A DNA stretch of 64,000 nucleotides from Magicicada septendecula (Eukaryota > Arthropoda > Insecta > Hemiptera > Cicadidae), in NCBI GenBank assembly GCA_034769895.1, contig CM068369.1, positions 432,057,528-432,121,527 of the forward strand, written 5' to 3'. Of this stretch, positions 7,680-22,600 are shown in pieces; position 1 is the stretch's first letter, and every line of letters starts with the position of its first letter. The position numbers and the translations under genes are program-made. Below the pieces are notes generated by a model that was not told the DNA's origin, searched no databases, and saw only the letters and a list, made by a program, of their open reading frames with translations.

Positions 7680-10600
7680 CTTTATTGCACAAAGCATACA
7701 ACCCTCAATTGTGACTAAAATAATAGTAGTGTAATTGATAGAGACATATGCAAATCCAACATGAAATGATAATAAGCAGTACTGACAGACTATATTAGTC
7801 TAACAGTTGTGTCTTAGAAGTACAAAATTTTTTATTATAAAATTAAAATACACTCAAAGTGATAACCATGATTTCTGATAAACATGCTGTACATATGGGT
7901 CAGTAACACATACATGTTGACATTATTAACACCATCTGGATCAATTCTAGAAGAAAAAAGCACGTAGAATTTCATTTAATTAAATGTCTAGTTACAGCTT
8001 ACAGATATAGTATACGAGGGTCAGTTGAAAAGTTCGCAGAATGACATCTATAGCTCAGTGGTAGAACTAAAATTTGTTTTGTGCTGCAAGATGTATATTT
8101 CGCGTGAACACCTGTTAATTTCCAGCTATATCTGTCAATTTATTCGATTTTTACCAGCTGTTTGAAATTTTCCTGTCACGCGTGTTTTTAAAATGCACAA
8201 AATCAAACATCGTGTTGTGATGAATGCTCTATTAAAAACGTTTTAGTGTCAATAGAAAATCAAAACGAACAAAAAAAATGTGTTAGGAGATGCTGCACCT
8301 TCAGAAACAATGGCATGTGGGGCACACTCGAGTTTAAATGTGGTCGTACAATCACTGAAGACTATCCCAGCAGTGGACATCCAAAAAGTGCAACAAAAAA
8401 TGGCATTATTGAAAAAATTTGATAGGGTGTTAGAAGACCGCAGATTGAGGAGTGGATGCCGTTGCTGAAATCATAGGCATCTCATATGAGCATGTGCGTC
8501 ATACTTTAACTCAAGAACTTCGGTGTGAAAAGTGTTGTGCAAGATGGCTGCCGCATCTGGAGTTGTTGCATTTTTGGGGCGTCCAGTGCGACCACGTTTT
8601 CAATGCTCGTACGAACACGAACACGTTTAAACTCAAGTGCCTACTTACAAACCGTTTAAAAGTTGCACCATCTCTCGACACATTTACAATTTTGTTTTGA
8701 ATTTCCACTGGCACTAAACAATTTTTAACAAAGAATAACACCACGATGATTGATTTTGTCCGTTTTTCAAAACACGCATGACACGTCAATTTTAACCAGC
8801 TTCTAAACAATGAATAAATTGATAGATAGATTTCAAAATTAACAAGAGTTCCCATAAAATACAAATCTTGCAGCACACGAAAAATTTTAATTTTATCACT
8901 AAGCTAACAGTGAGTTCGCTCTGCGAACTTTTCAACTGACCATCATACACTTCCCACCCCTTCACTCTCTCTTGCTCCTTCTCTCTGACACACACATCAC
9001 GTCACTTAAATCCTAATTTATTTAATGACAACATCAAAACAATATTATCCAATAAAGTTTCTGGCTGCAAAACTAGTATGATTATTTACCTGTCCTGACC
9101 TCATCAAAGCTTGAGTTGATTTTTGATGCTGAATTACTTTACGTAGTCTGTCAACAAATGCTGCCTGATCATTCGGTATAAACCCCAGATATGCTCGCTT
9201 TTCTGCAGTATATAACAAGATCAGCACCTTGAGATCACATGGTGAATGTGGAGGCACGCTTGGAAAGTGTACACATCCTGCCTGAATAAACAAAATGAAT
9301 GGGAAATCATCCTCTTATTGCTCCAAAATAGTACATGATGACACTCTGTATACCCGACAAATTCATATTACAACACTAAAAATTTTTAGTCTACAACACT
9401 ATTAAAACACTGTCCTAAGACCTTCTTTATTTTATGACACTTATTCCACAAGATTTGGTCTCAAACATCTCAACAAGGCTGTGCATCTCCGTAAATTCTG
9501 TATTACACTACGCTGTATTTGTAACTAATAGAAAAAAATGTGGTGACAAGTGATATTATAAGAAAAAATGTCAATAAAAGGCATAGATATCATTAAAGAC
9601 AAGGTGGGAAGAGAGGGAGAGGGAGGGAGGGAGGGAGGGATTGGGGGAGAGAGGGAGGGAGGGGTGAGAGGGAGAGAGACATAAGCTTTGGGACCATACA
9701 TTACACAAGATTTTACTTATTTGTTGAAAGGAATTGTAAGTAGATTTTGTCCAATACAAATATATTTATTATACAAGGAAGTATGTTTGACTTATGTACA
9801 TGAAAATACATAAAATCCTATACACTATTATTCTATTTGAATGAAAAGAAATAAAGCATTTTATTAGAATCAAAGTAGCGTTCTAGAAATTCCTGTACTA
9901 GTTTAGAAATAGGATTTCCCATCGGCAACATCTCAGGAACCATCCGACTTTTCTCAAATGTTAGAGTTTTTGGGTAACCTGCTCTGCCCATGCCCTCTTT
10001 TTTACCCTTTGGTCGGGGCGAGGAATTAGTTCCGCGTAAACAAATAAAGACTAAAGAGACTTTAACAAACTATCCATGTAACCCTGCAAAGAAAAATTAG
10101 ACTGCACACATCAAAGAATCACCTATAGGACTTCACGATATACCACATTTTGAGTCCAAGCTTGGGAGCCAATCCGTCCTTGATTCACAGAATCTGCCAC
10201 AAAAACTTTCACATCTTCAAAGCGCCTGACTCGAGAAAAGGCGACATAAATTTGACCATGTCCAAAAGCTGGAGCTGGAAGATAAAGTCCGATTTTGTCA
10301 AAGGTCTGACCTTGGGTCTTGTTGATTGTCATGACGAACGACAGCCTAATAGAAAATTGTCGCCTTCTCAGCCGGAATGGAAGCTCAGCTTGGCTTGGAG
10401 CACATTCACAAGCCACTACGTAGTCATTCACCTTCATCTTGTAATCACAATACAAGTATGTACTTGATACATGTGACACTTAATGTGGTGGAGGCACAAT
10501 GCTCTAACCACATGAGACATGACTGTAGAGTTAGTTTTAATTAATTATTTGCTATCATTGATCATGTAACTTTTTGATTACTTGATGAAGACACTCGATT

Positions 10601-13600
10601 TGTATAACAATAATTCAAAACACATCTTGATAACATGAAAGCTGACAAAAGTTTGTTTTCTGGCAGATTTCTCTAATTCTACTATGGCAAGTACTCCTTT
10701 AGGTGTAGCCATTCTTACTGATAAGAGGTACTGTTGATATTAATAATGTACGTAATAATAAACACAGGTCCAAGTCAGTTAATCTCATCAATTAAGGGAG
10801 TACACTACTTAGCTTCCCCTATTACTATGAACCTCATCTCTGAATTTAGATTAAGGCTGCAGCCAGGCTTTCCTTCTGACAAGGTTCAGGGGAGGGGATT
10901 GATTTTTTGTTAAGAAAACTGCAAAAAGTGAGAACTCTACAAAAAAAAAGGTGACAAAATAAATTATTGTGAAATTTACAGAGACGTAACATTACTAAGT
11001 CTTGTGTAAAAAATATTTCAGCATTCTCAACGAAAAATACATTAAATACATATTCAGAAAATATTCTAGGGGACTAACAAGGGTGATTCTGATGAAATAG
11101 AGGTACAACAGATCAAATCTTCATTGCGAGACAAATAATGAAGAAATTTGATGAAATACACATGCAGTTGTACCTTTCTATTTGTGGACTGTAAACAGGC
11201 TTTTGATAGTACTGATAGATCTATGCTGTACAAATACCCAATAAGAACAAATTTGCAGATAAATTTATGTGTCTTGCAAGAATGGCTATGAGCAAGCAGT
11301 GCAACAGCGAGGGAGAGAGTCAATAGCAATATTAGCAAGGCCTTTATGTTAACAACAGGTGTCAAGCAAAGTATAGGGTGTCATCCACTTTGTTTAATCC
11401 TGCACTCCACATGGTTATTTCAGTGGTTAATCCAAATGGAAACGTATTTTCTATATCAGTACAAATATGCACTTATGCTGATGGGATTGCAATAATTGTG
11501 AGGGACACTGCATCTCTAAAGAATGCATACAAAGTAATGGAACAAGAAACAAAAAATGTAGTCCTCATAACAAATGAATGTAAAACAAAGTACATGGTCT
11601 TGACGTCAGGTAGTTTGAACAGAGTCCCTTGAAAACTAATTATAGAAGAAAGAGAACTTGATGAGGTGTAAAAGTTTAAATATCTTAGTAATACCCTGAA
11701 CAATCAGAATAGGATGAGTGACACCATTCAGGAATTAATTCAGGAAGGAAACTGTGCCTATTTTTCCAATATAAAAATGTTTAGAAATAAGCTTATTAAA
11801 AGACAAACCAAAATGAAGATTTACATGAGCATGGTGCACCCTATTGTGACACACCGCTGTGAAACATGGACCTTATCAAAAAGTGGTGAGAACCAATTGA
11901 GGTTTCAAATAAAAGGATTGAGGATATTTGGTGCGATTAAAGAATGTACTTGGAGAATAAGGAAAAATTACGAATTGAATACACTTACTGAAGGGAAAGA
12001 TATAGTAAGGTTCATCAAAGCACAAAGAATAAGTTGGCTGAGGCATGTTGATAGGATGGAGGATACAAGAATGGTTCAGAGTGTCTGGAAGGACAGATTA
12101 TATGGCAGAAGAAGGAGGGGTACCAAGGAAAAGATGGATGGACGATGTCACTTAAGACTTGCTATGATGGGTATAAGAGGCTGGAAAGGACTGGTCAAGG
12201 CCAAGGGCCTTGTCCGAAGGATTGTTGCAGAGGTCAAGGCCCAACAGGGGCTGTAGAGCCAATGAAAGAAGACTTCATTATATGCCATTTATTTTGTTGT
12301 AATCAAGAAGTGTGGAAAAAAAGATTATATTAATTCCATACTGGCCTGAATATAAGACAAGTTTTTCCTTAAAATGCCCTTCCGAAAACCATACCTGTCT
12401 TATATGCACAACTAACATTTAAAAAGTTTGTGTTTGTACATACAAAAGTCTACCATACATTGTATCATTCACCAGCTTACACAGGCTTGCCATGTGTGTA
12501 GCGTGAATCAACGTGCGTGTGTTATAATCTCACAGTGATATTGTTGCAAGTGACAGTCTGACATGAGGTGTTCACAACCACCTTGCACTTGATGCTATGG
12601 GAAAAAATTTTAAGCCCTCTTTGGTGATAGGGGATATGGCTGAATCCGTTTCACTGCATTCAGCGAAAGACTGTCCATGATACACTATTGTCCTCAATCA
12701 CCAAGGAGTTGGATGAATTTGTTTTGCCAAATTCATTAGTAGAGTTCCTGAGACATTAGACAGGAACTGCTCCGTCGACTGGGGAGATTGATAAATCCGT
12801 TTGGCTGAATTTGTTTAAAGATTATCCGCATGACTTAAAAACGATTTCCCCACTCCCCTTTTATGGGAAATTCATGAACCATTTAGCCAGATTCGGGCGC
12901 ATATTTTCTGCCCAACTGCATGACAGCTCCTCACATATTATCTTAGTAAACTGGCTTACACGAGACTACTACCATTGCCTTACTTTTGACAGCCCCTACA
13001 ACCTCCAACCAGCAGAACATGTGAGTGTCTTACCTTATTCCCTGAAAGCAAAAGCCATGTGTGCAGTAGTAATATACTGGCTACTGATCACTGTACAATT
13101 GCAAGACTGGTACCATGTCTTAGTTTCGACAACCCCCTCCCCCCCCACAATCTTCAACCGTCAGAACATACAACTGTCTAATACCCTGAAAACCAGAGGC
13201 CGGATTATGCTATTTGTTTCACCAATAAATTGGCTACTGATCACCGGAAAAAATTTTTTAGATATAGAAAGATTTAGAAAGTGCTGTGGAATAATTACTG
13301 TCCTATAAATATTGTAAACCAAATTAGATACACCCCAGGCTGAATATTCAAAGGGATATTGGTAATTTGTATTCCCAAGAAGACGTAACCTCTAAAACTA
13401 GGATACAAATTTGAACCATTTCCCAACCACAGACAACTACCAATGCTTATATAAAGTAATTTTGTACTCACTAGACAGTTATAGCATAACGCAATTAAAA
13501 AATTCTGAACTTACATACCTAATTAACCTAATTATTTAATTTGACTTCTATGAGCATAGTTTTACTAGCACATATTTTAAAGTTTCCTTTTTTTTCTCTC

Positions 13601-16600
13601 TGGGGAGAGTGAAATCCCACTTTCCAAAACCCTTTTCACTGTTCCATTGGTACAAGAGTAACAGAACACAAAGACTCCAAAGCAGTCTTATAATCTCTTA
13701 TAATTTTTACCTGCCTTACCTAAACTTAGGTAACTTAAATTACTGATAAGTTAGCACAAAGGATCTTCCAACTTAAGTTTATTGTTGGAACATTACTTGC
13801 TAAAATATGCAGTTACAATTACTTGTCTACAATACTACAAATCAACTGCAGCCACCTACAGTTAGTTACATAACGTGTACTATTCAGTTAGTGAAGAGTA
13901 CTTACTGATCACCACAAGCAACTCCCTTGATCGTCAGACAACACTGTTTGTACATATCAAATCTTACTGCACAATTTCTTAATACCTGATTACAAATGCT
14001 GTATGTATACACTGATAACAAAACAATATTTGTACAATTGCCTAACATACTTTTCACTCTTACTTTATAGATGTACCAGACACTCTACTCGCACATCCAA
14101 TGAATGTAGGGGGAGGGGGACATATTTTTTTTTAGTATACTAAAAACTGATGATAGTAGGAATTAAACAAGCTAGTAGAATCATAGTACACATTTACACA
14201 CTGGAAAGGCACTATGGTCTAAACAAAATGATCAGACTATGTGCCTCAATAGAATGATCTTAAATTTGTAAATTTGCTAGGGTGTCTAAGATGCAACAAA
14301 AGTTATTTAATTATAACACTACCGACTCAGAACACAATTTTTTTTATTGGTAAAAACGTACAATTTTTTTACTTTATAGCCTGTAAGTAAAGCCTGTATA
14401 GTAAAACAAATAACGTTTTTACCAATAAAAAACTTTGTGTTCCGAGTTGGTAGTGTTATACTTACAATTAGTTAATCAAATGACAAGTCATGGACAACAA
14501 AACCCAAGAAAAGTTATTTGTTTAACTGATTTTTCACTTTTGAATTAATTTTACAAGTTCACACTTACAAATCCTGAACTCATCACTTTGGTAAGAGACT
14601 CCAATGCTTCGCAATTCTGTGGGTGAAATAAAACTGACTTTGAGTTCTTCAAGTAAGCACCACCTATATTTCCAATAAGCTGTTTCGGCATCAACTGCAT
14701 GATCAGTTTCTGTGGCCAAGAATCAGCTTTTCTGTAACATAAATAGATTTTGTCCTGTCAAAAACTTAATAAAATAATGTACGAGGGTAATTCCAAAAGT
14801 AAGGGACACTTGGAAGAAATAAACTGAAATTTTATTACAACTAATTTAAATTACATATCAAAATGAAGGTTATTTGTTGTTTATTTTCCAATATAATTCC
14901 CAAACCAATTAAAACATTTGCCCCAGTGTGACACTAATTTTATTATACCATCTTCATAACAATTTAAGTCCAAATTTGTCAGCCAGTCACTTTTTCGCTT
15001 TCCACTTCTTTGTCAGACGAAAATCGTCTTCCTGAAGAATTTTCCTTCAGCTTCCTGAACAGGTGTAAATCACAGAGAGGCTGATCGGGGCTATAAGGGG
15101 GGGGGGGCCTTCTCAAGTTTCCCCAATCCATCTTCCTGATTTCTTGAAGTGTTATCTCAACAATATTTTGACACTTTGCTATGATGAGTGGCTTCTTGTG
15201 ATTTGTATAGTTTCAATGTAATTATCAGCATTAACTGTTTCTCCTTTGTGAATGAAATTAGCCAACAACAACGGTCCCTTCCTGTCCCAGAACACTGTCT
15301 CCATAACTTTCTGAGTAAATTACTGCCTTAATTTTTTTGTAACTGGATATCCTAGATGGTTCCACATCATCAAGTCCCTTTATCTTTTATAGCTTTACTC
15401 CCTTTTTATATTTTTATTTATATTTTTACTAATATTAAATAAAGCACATGTACTTACCATATCTACAACTGATATGTTTCCCTTTAGATGCATTGGTTTG
15501 TGTCTGAGGCATTGGTTGGTTCAATTAATTTCTCCAAAACGACAACAACAAGAATTCACAATAGATTGATTTTTAATCCACACTAAATTCAATCTCTTCC
15601 TTATAAGAGAAAAATATATATTCTTATAAATAACATAACACGTAAACAATTCCTTCAAAATTCCTAAAACACCATCACCTATTTATTTCTATAAAATTCA
15701 ATCTACAATGACTATGGCAGACAAGTTCATTATTCAAATTTTATTACTCAACTTTATAATCATTTTATATATTTTTTGCAATGACCTCATACTATATTTT
15801 GCTCAACACCATTTCTAGCTTTATCTTTTTAACATTCAAGATCTACTATCTTTTAACATTTGCTAACGTCGTTACCCCTGTAGCGACCTCCTAACCACAC
15901 ACACTATTACCCCCCAACCTAATAAAACATTGTACATCAAACATTAACATTGTTTCCTTTATATTAAACAATTTATATTTACACAACTTGTACAAAACTT
16001 TATAACATCATTATTATCAATTCTCTTTTCAACTTTTAGTTATTTAACATTCATTAGATTCTATACAAAAAATTTTCAAAATTATCATTTACCTTTCAGT
16101 TACATTATCTTCCTACTATGAATTTTCTCTTTCTAACCTTTTCATCCTTATTCGTTTGGGTGACTCTCTATTATTCATTATTCTCTATATCTTATTTTGG
16201 CATTTGTCAATCTAACCTTACTATCCCTTTCTTCTACTGACCGCTACTAACACCCATATTTATATATTATGACACCAATATCTCAATAATAACCCCCTTC
16301 ACAAATCCCATTTAAATCCTCTGGCACCGCTCATTTTTTGTACTTGGATTGTGTTCCCTACCTGGCCATATCCATCCCTAACCATTTGCCCTCCACCAAA
16401 TATCGGCAAACACTCTAACCCAAATTTGCTCTGCCTGCCACAACGCCGCACGTTGATCATACCTTACCACCTCATCCTTTACTACAAAATATCATCATCA
16501 TCAAATATAATTACCATTCACATTACTCACCTCTCTATATATAACCACTAAATACTGTGTCCCTAAAATATCTAACACCTCTTTATATATTATCTGTATC

Positions 16601-19600
16601 TCAACATTCTTATTTTCACTAACTCCCATTAACTCTATTTAACTAACTCCAATGCCCTTATTTATCATTATTACCCAAACTCTTTTACAACATTTCACCT
16701 TACTATACCACTAGAAAATTCATCACTTATCTTACAATCCTAAAACAACTCAATATCCAAATATATTACATGCGTAATCATTTATTATTCACTATATTCG
16801 AAATCTCATAATTATTCAAAATCATCCTCAAAATTACTTAATTCTTTAATATTTAAAATTCTACAATACATGGTTTACATAAAAAATACATAAAATACAC
16901 AACAGCAAAAATACACAAATACACTGATATTAATACACAAAAATATACAATCCAAATTACCAATTAATCGTTTATCAAAAATCAGTCAGAAAGCAGTCCA
17001 TCTTGAAAAACACTGTCCACATAATTAAATGTTCATAAACACAATAAAATATTTACCCTCCATCGTCAAACAATAGTCGAATCTTATATCTACATACATT
17101 GCTTAATACTGACTCTCTTATACTAACATCATAATACATGTACCAACTATTCAAATTTTTATCCTTTTCCGCAAATTCATATAATTCATGATCGGGTATG
17201 GTTCTGTCACCTTCAGTATAATCAGTCATAATTAGGTAATTTGCAAAGTCATTATTTCCCTTATCTCCTACTACTTCAGTTTTATTACAAGGCAAGTATT
17301 TACTATATTTATCAATCATCTCTACTCCTAACCTTTCCATAAATTCTTCATAATCTCTACTTATCTCAAAAATTTCTATCTCCCTCTTTCTCTCACAATA
17401 TATCTCTCTTTTAAAACATCTCTCTCTTTTAATATATTTCTCTCTATCGCACCAAGCTACATTCTCTCTTTCTACATTTGCAGGGGACACTAATTCACAA
17501 CTATTGCACCACCTGTGAAGTGCACTAATAAAACCAAGGACAACTTTATTTGTAGACCATATGTCTCCCAAATATACATCGAAGGCACTCTCGTCCTTCC
17601 TCAACACATGTACATCACCCCCAAATACACCATTAAGGGAAGAATCTACCCCCTGCAACTCCTTTACAATTATACTCTCTTTACACACTCCCTTTAACCC
17701 TTCAAAACACACTATCCTTCCATTATTATCATATTCTATTCCCCATAAAATCTCATTATCACTACCCCTGTTTACATAATCATTTTCTAATATCATACTT
17801 TTATTTACTTTGTCATAATTTCCCCCCCCCCACTTACCTTGTCTTTGTTTACATCTAATTTGTCTACTCCCCTCTTATTCTCTAACTCTATCTCATTAAT
17901 TCTCTTGTCAACATTAAAATTTTGTCTGCGTATTTCATTTTTTAATTCTTCAAATTTCTCCTCGACTTGATTTAATTTTACATTTTGCAAATTACTTTGA
18001 TTCTTTAGTTCGTTTAATTTGGTATCAAAACTGTCAAACTTTATATTAAATTTAACATTCTGCTGGTTAAATTTGTCATCGAATTTAATATTCAGCTGGT
18101 TAAATTTTTCATCAAATTTTTCATCAATCTGTTCTCTTAATTGACTATTTTGTGTTTTTATTAATTGAAATAAGTCTTCCAATGACACTTTATTACTGAT
18201 TGCTATAGGTGTCGAATTGGCACTTATTTCGTTCAATATAATCGATTCTGTATCTGTGTTGTTCATCTCTACGCTTTCGTTATTTTCTGCCATTTTAATA
18301 AAATTTTGTTCTAACACTAAAATAACTATTGGATTGCAATTGTCGTTTGTATGTTTTTATTTTGTCAACATAACCTACATAACCTCTCATGTATTACGTT
18401 ATGAATTATTTTGCCACTCCCGTTGTTTCTGAATCTGGCTTATTTTATATAAAATAATTTTATATCGAGTCCCTGTTCGGGCGCCAATTGTAGCTTTCCT
18501 CTCCTCTTATATTTTTTTATTTTATATTTGTTACTATTAAATAAAGCACATGTACTTACCGACTGTTCCATATCACTTCCGGTATAAGCACGTGGTTCAT
18601 ACCCAACATGATTTTCTATCTCCAAGGGCCAGGATTCACACTCAGCGAGATTCAGAAACATTGAGGTTGTCGAAATAATGACTCTGACTACAATTTGGAT
18701 GCCATAAACTTGTTTTTAATTAATCTAAATAAGATTTATAATTCTTAACGACAACCCAAAGATGGCGTCGCATATAAATACAAGAAACAAAATGGTGTCT
18801 ACATACTCTTACGCCCATATTTATTAGTCATTACCTTCAATTACTGTGATACTTAATCGTATCATAAATTTGAATATAGCTGCAGCTTTAATAAAACTCG
18901 ATTGATTTAATTCACTATTTTTTATATCTCACAAACTGCCCGATATTTTATCGTAATGGCCAGTCGTTCACACCCACATGCTCTCACACACACACTCACT
19001 AGCACAGATATATTTTGTTTGGTTTATTTCAATTTTGAGCTCATTAAGGTATAGATATGTAATTATTAATTTGGACTTCTCTGAATGTGTGCACTTGTAG
19101 GGCCGCCGTTGATGTCAGATCCTCTGTATTAAAATGGCAGATGGTCGCCGCATGTGCCTCGTCGATTTACTCTGATAGCACTGATTCTACTTTACATACT
19201 TGTATAGTAATTTGCTTGTGTTAGTCTTTAAAGATTTCCTGTTACATTTTAATTACATTTAGTAATTTGTCTAAAACACTTCTGGTGAAAACTACGCCAA
19301 CAGCGATGTGAGCTGTTGACGCTCTGATGTGCTGTGTGGAACTGAGAGCTGGTAATATGCAAAATTTGCATACGTATTAGTACATCTGACGTCACCGCCT
19401 TTTGTTCTCTCGGCCAACGCCTTGTTTCATACGCTATTGTCTATGCATCATTATCATTTATTAATGACAACACAGCCTTGTGAACCAATAAGAATTGATA
19501 TTAAAGTCTTTCTCCAATTACACCGCCATTGTATCTGCTCGGTTTCGCCCGTCCACCGGTAACCTTGGAATTATTCTCCTCTTACTGAATATGCGTTGTT

Positions 19601-22600
19601 TGTGCACACATAGGGAAAATGGACCTAACCATACTTTATATAACATGAATACAATAAAACATTCTGTAACATCCTCAAACCCCATAATTAAGATAACAGG
19701 CCTTTATGTACTGTTACACTTTTTGGGGTATTGTGAACAGATCCATGTTTCATCCCCGGTAACAATACTGTCAAGGAAGACTGGTTCTTCCCAATAATGG
19801 AGCAGGTTGTTCAAAGACACGCCCATTCACTGTGATTTGTGTTGTTCAATCAGTTCTTTGGGCACTGGCTGAAACTTTCCAGTGTCCTAGAACGTCATGA
19901 ACAATTCAATAAACAGAAATGTTTGTTACATTAATTGTGTATGCACTATCCTTTAGTTTAATGTGTTGATTAGTTTCCAAAAGTACTTTAACATGATGTT
20001 CATTTTCAGCATTATATACAGTTTGAGGTATCCCGCACATTCTTTGTCAAGTAGTAATATGCTCAAATTTATTCTCATCTTTCATACACTTCAACAATTT
20101 CAATTTCTGTGGATTTCAGTTGCAGTTTTTTGTTTTGCATTCAGAAATCGAATAACTGTCGCACTGACTGTTATTCGCCACAACACCAAGAGCTGACAAC
20201 CACTGCCACCCATTAAATGAGTCTAAATTTTGGAACAAAACAGTACTGGGATTAAAACTGCACTTCTATCCACATGGCAGTGCTAGTGTACCTTACTTTT
20301 GGAACTGCCCTTGTACCAAATAAACCTGATATATAAATATTGTGAACAGTTCACATTGTATATCTTTATCTTTAGCCAGTTCCAAATAAAACTAACACAA
20401 TACTTAGTACAGAATGTAATAAGCCCTTATTAAATAGATTATTATAATTAACATTCATCAAAATAAATAATAATATGTAAATACTTATAGTATATAAAGG
20501 AAAACAATCAAAACTATATTTAGGATATCCTAATCCTAATTAAATATTGCATTTAAGCCAATATTTTGTACTTACTATTATTCCGATTTTAAAATTTTAC
20601 ATTTTAGATACAATATAATAACAGAATACAAAAGTAACATGAAATCTGATCTCAATATTTAAAACACAAAAATCTGAAAATAAATTTTAGTTGTTCATGA
20701 GAAACCATGTTTCCTTAAGTACTAATTTATACAATCCTGTTCGGAGTGGAGAGCTATTTTATAATTCTTAATGGAGAAAATTGACCTCTTACATTATTTA
20801 CTGAATAAAATTAAGTACCAATGAAATTTTACAGTAGATGGACATCATGGGTTTCACGATTGCATATACATTAATCAAAAATTATATTACAGTATCATAC
20901 TAGATGATAATTTGAAAAGTGTTGAACCTATGAAAAATATAAAAGTTTGATTTTTTAACCCTTTAATCATGTTTATATGTTTTTTCTCAGAGGGGCTTAA
21001 TTCACTAATCATGTAAATGTGTTTTCAACTTCTGCAGTTTCAGTATTGCCGACACACGTTAGTAGCAATGTTATTCATGCTGCATTCTATTGGATTGGTT
21101 TTCAAACATTTAGTATTCATTCTTTCTTCGTGTAGTGTAATATATTCAGTGATGAATTTGCACTTCCTGTCACTCACGTTTTGGAGTGCTGTGCTAAAGC
21201 GTGTTTGGAGATTATGTTGTGCTTAGTTTCTAAAAGTGCAGAAGTGTGAACAGTGCTTTCTTTTACAAACAACTCGAATTGTTCATTTATATAAAAATGA
21301 TATATTGTGTAAAATTACAATTCAGTGCTGAATGTTTCTGATAAACTACCCATGCAAAAGTCTAACTATATGACTGAGGCAGAAATTTGTGAATATGTTA
21401 TGAACTATGAATTGAGTGACAAAGTATCTATTTTTGGCGAACTAGAGAGTGGAGACAATCTATATTTTTTATCATTATCATCATCATCATCTGCAAGGAT
21501 TAAACCAAGGATGGGTTTTCCAGACTCAAATAGGTAAAGTCTAGAGCTGGTCACTCCAGCGCTTCCTCGGACGTCCCACACCTCTCCATCCCTTTGGCTT
21601 ATAGTTCTGTAGTTGTTGGGGGATGCAGCGTCATCCATTCGGCAAAGATGTTCCCACGAATTCAGCTGATACTGGGCAATTCTGTCAAGTATACTCAAAT
21701 ATTCAGTTGCTGCCATATATTTGAGTTTCTTCTATGATAACAAAGAGTATACCCTGCCACATGCCTGAGAAATCTCATTTCAGCCACTTTCTATATTTTT
21801 TATACTTATATCTTTTTTCAGTTTTATCAGAACAAAATAGATGGACATAATACATGCAGAATCTTAAGAAAACATGAGGATTTTGCCAGGAAACAAACGG
21901 TTTTTGTTCAGAGCTGTGTCATCTTGGGAATTTCGTTCCAAACTAGAATCAAATACTAGAGCAACGATTATCCGAATCTCTCAGGACAAGGGCCTGTTCG
22001 GATAATCGATTTTTCAGATAATAGATCGTAAATTGAAAACATTACTTCTTTTTATAAAAACAAAGGTTTTTTTATTACAAAATAATTTCTAACATACTGT
22101 TGTATAGTTACAGTAACCTGTATACTGTACTGTAATGTATTACTAAGGCTAAAAATAACTGAATTAAAACTGAGTGTAATTAATAAAAACCTAAAGCTAA
22201 TTTAAACAAAATTAGAGTTTATTGACAAACGCTGTATTAAAAACTTAATTAAAAATTAAAAGACAAAACAAAACATATAGTACCATGGATTTACACTTTT
22301 TTGATGAACTGTTCTATCACTGTCTGCTTCAAACCGATACCCCATTTTCTCGCTGCTAAAGACTGAAGTCGTTTTTAAGATTCATAAGCTGAATACAGTC
22401 TATCTCGTCTTCTGTATCAGCACACTTTATAACAGTCTCAAGTGCGTCAAAAGCTTTCGCTGCCATGGGTGGTTTTGTTTTAGTAGCACTGTCGCCGTCT
22501 TCATCTGAATTTGTTTCGTTTTCATTACGTTCATTTAATGGCTCAACTATCTCTTCATCGGTTATAACTGTACAGTACTGTAATAACTTATAGTATACCA

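Larger units (their letters stand above)
15385..19671 (-). mobile_element. E2: non-autonomous LTR retroelement nested in mariner
   Basis: The 5' LTR is 19671-18489 (starts TGTTACAG, ends GCTACA), then an exact tRNA-Lys-type primer binding site, two overlapping ORF pieces of the FDDGG family (18293-17053), a non-coding region alignable in part to E1/E5, and a 3' LTR end near 15385 that repeats the last 70 bases of the 5' LTR (GGTAAGTACATGTGCTTTAT and following). There is no pol. The 3' LTR is much shorter or more diverged than the 5' LTR, so an internal deletion or recombination is likely. No clear target duplication. Confidence 0.78.
14781..20315 (-). mobile_element. Mariner element split by LTR element E2
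   Basis: Terminal repeats CGAGGGTAATTCCAAAAGTA (14782 on) and CCTTACTTTTGGAACTGCCC (to about 20310) face each other with TA beside each. The transposase reads on the minus strand and is interrupted between about 15385 and 19671 by E2. Removing E2 leaves about 1.25 kb, the usual mariner length. Confidence 0.88.

Noticed and set aside
8041..8060. TAGCTCAGTGGTAGAAC resembling a tRNA A box
   Set aside because: No B box or cloverleaf follows, and it lies inside the mariner 5' end.
10123..10479. Host PIF1 helicase gene
   Set aside because: Only the last two helicase motifs are present, with no flanking exons; a Helitron fragment explains it better.
12811..13308. 165-codon frame over the tandem duplication
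   Set aside because: No recognisable motif, and the duplicated units are not conserved at the protein level.
14534..14719. 61-codon frame beginning [12 protein letters not shown]
   Set aside because: Out-of-phase shadow of the MED25 exon; the correct frame encodes WPQKLIMQL.
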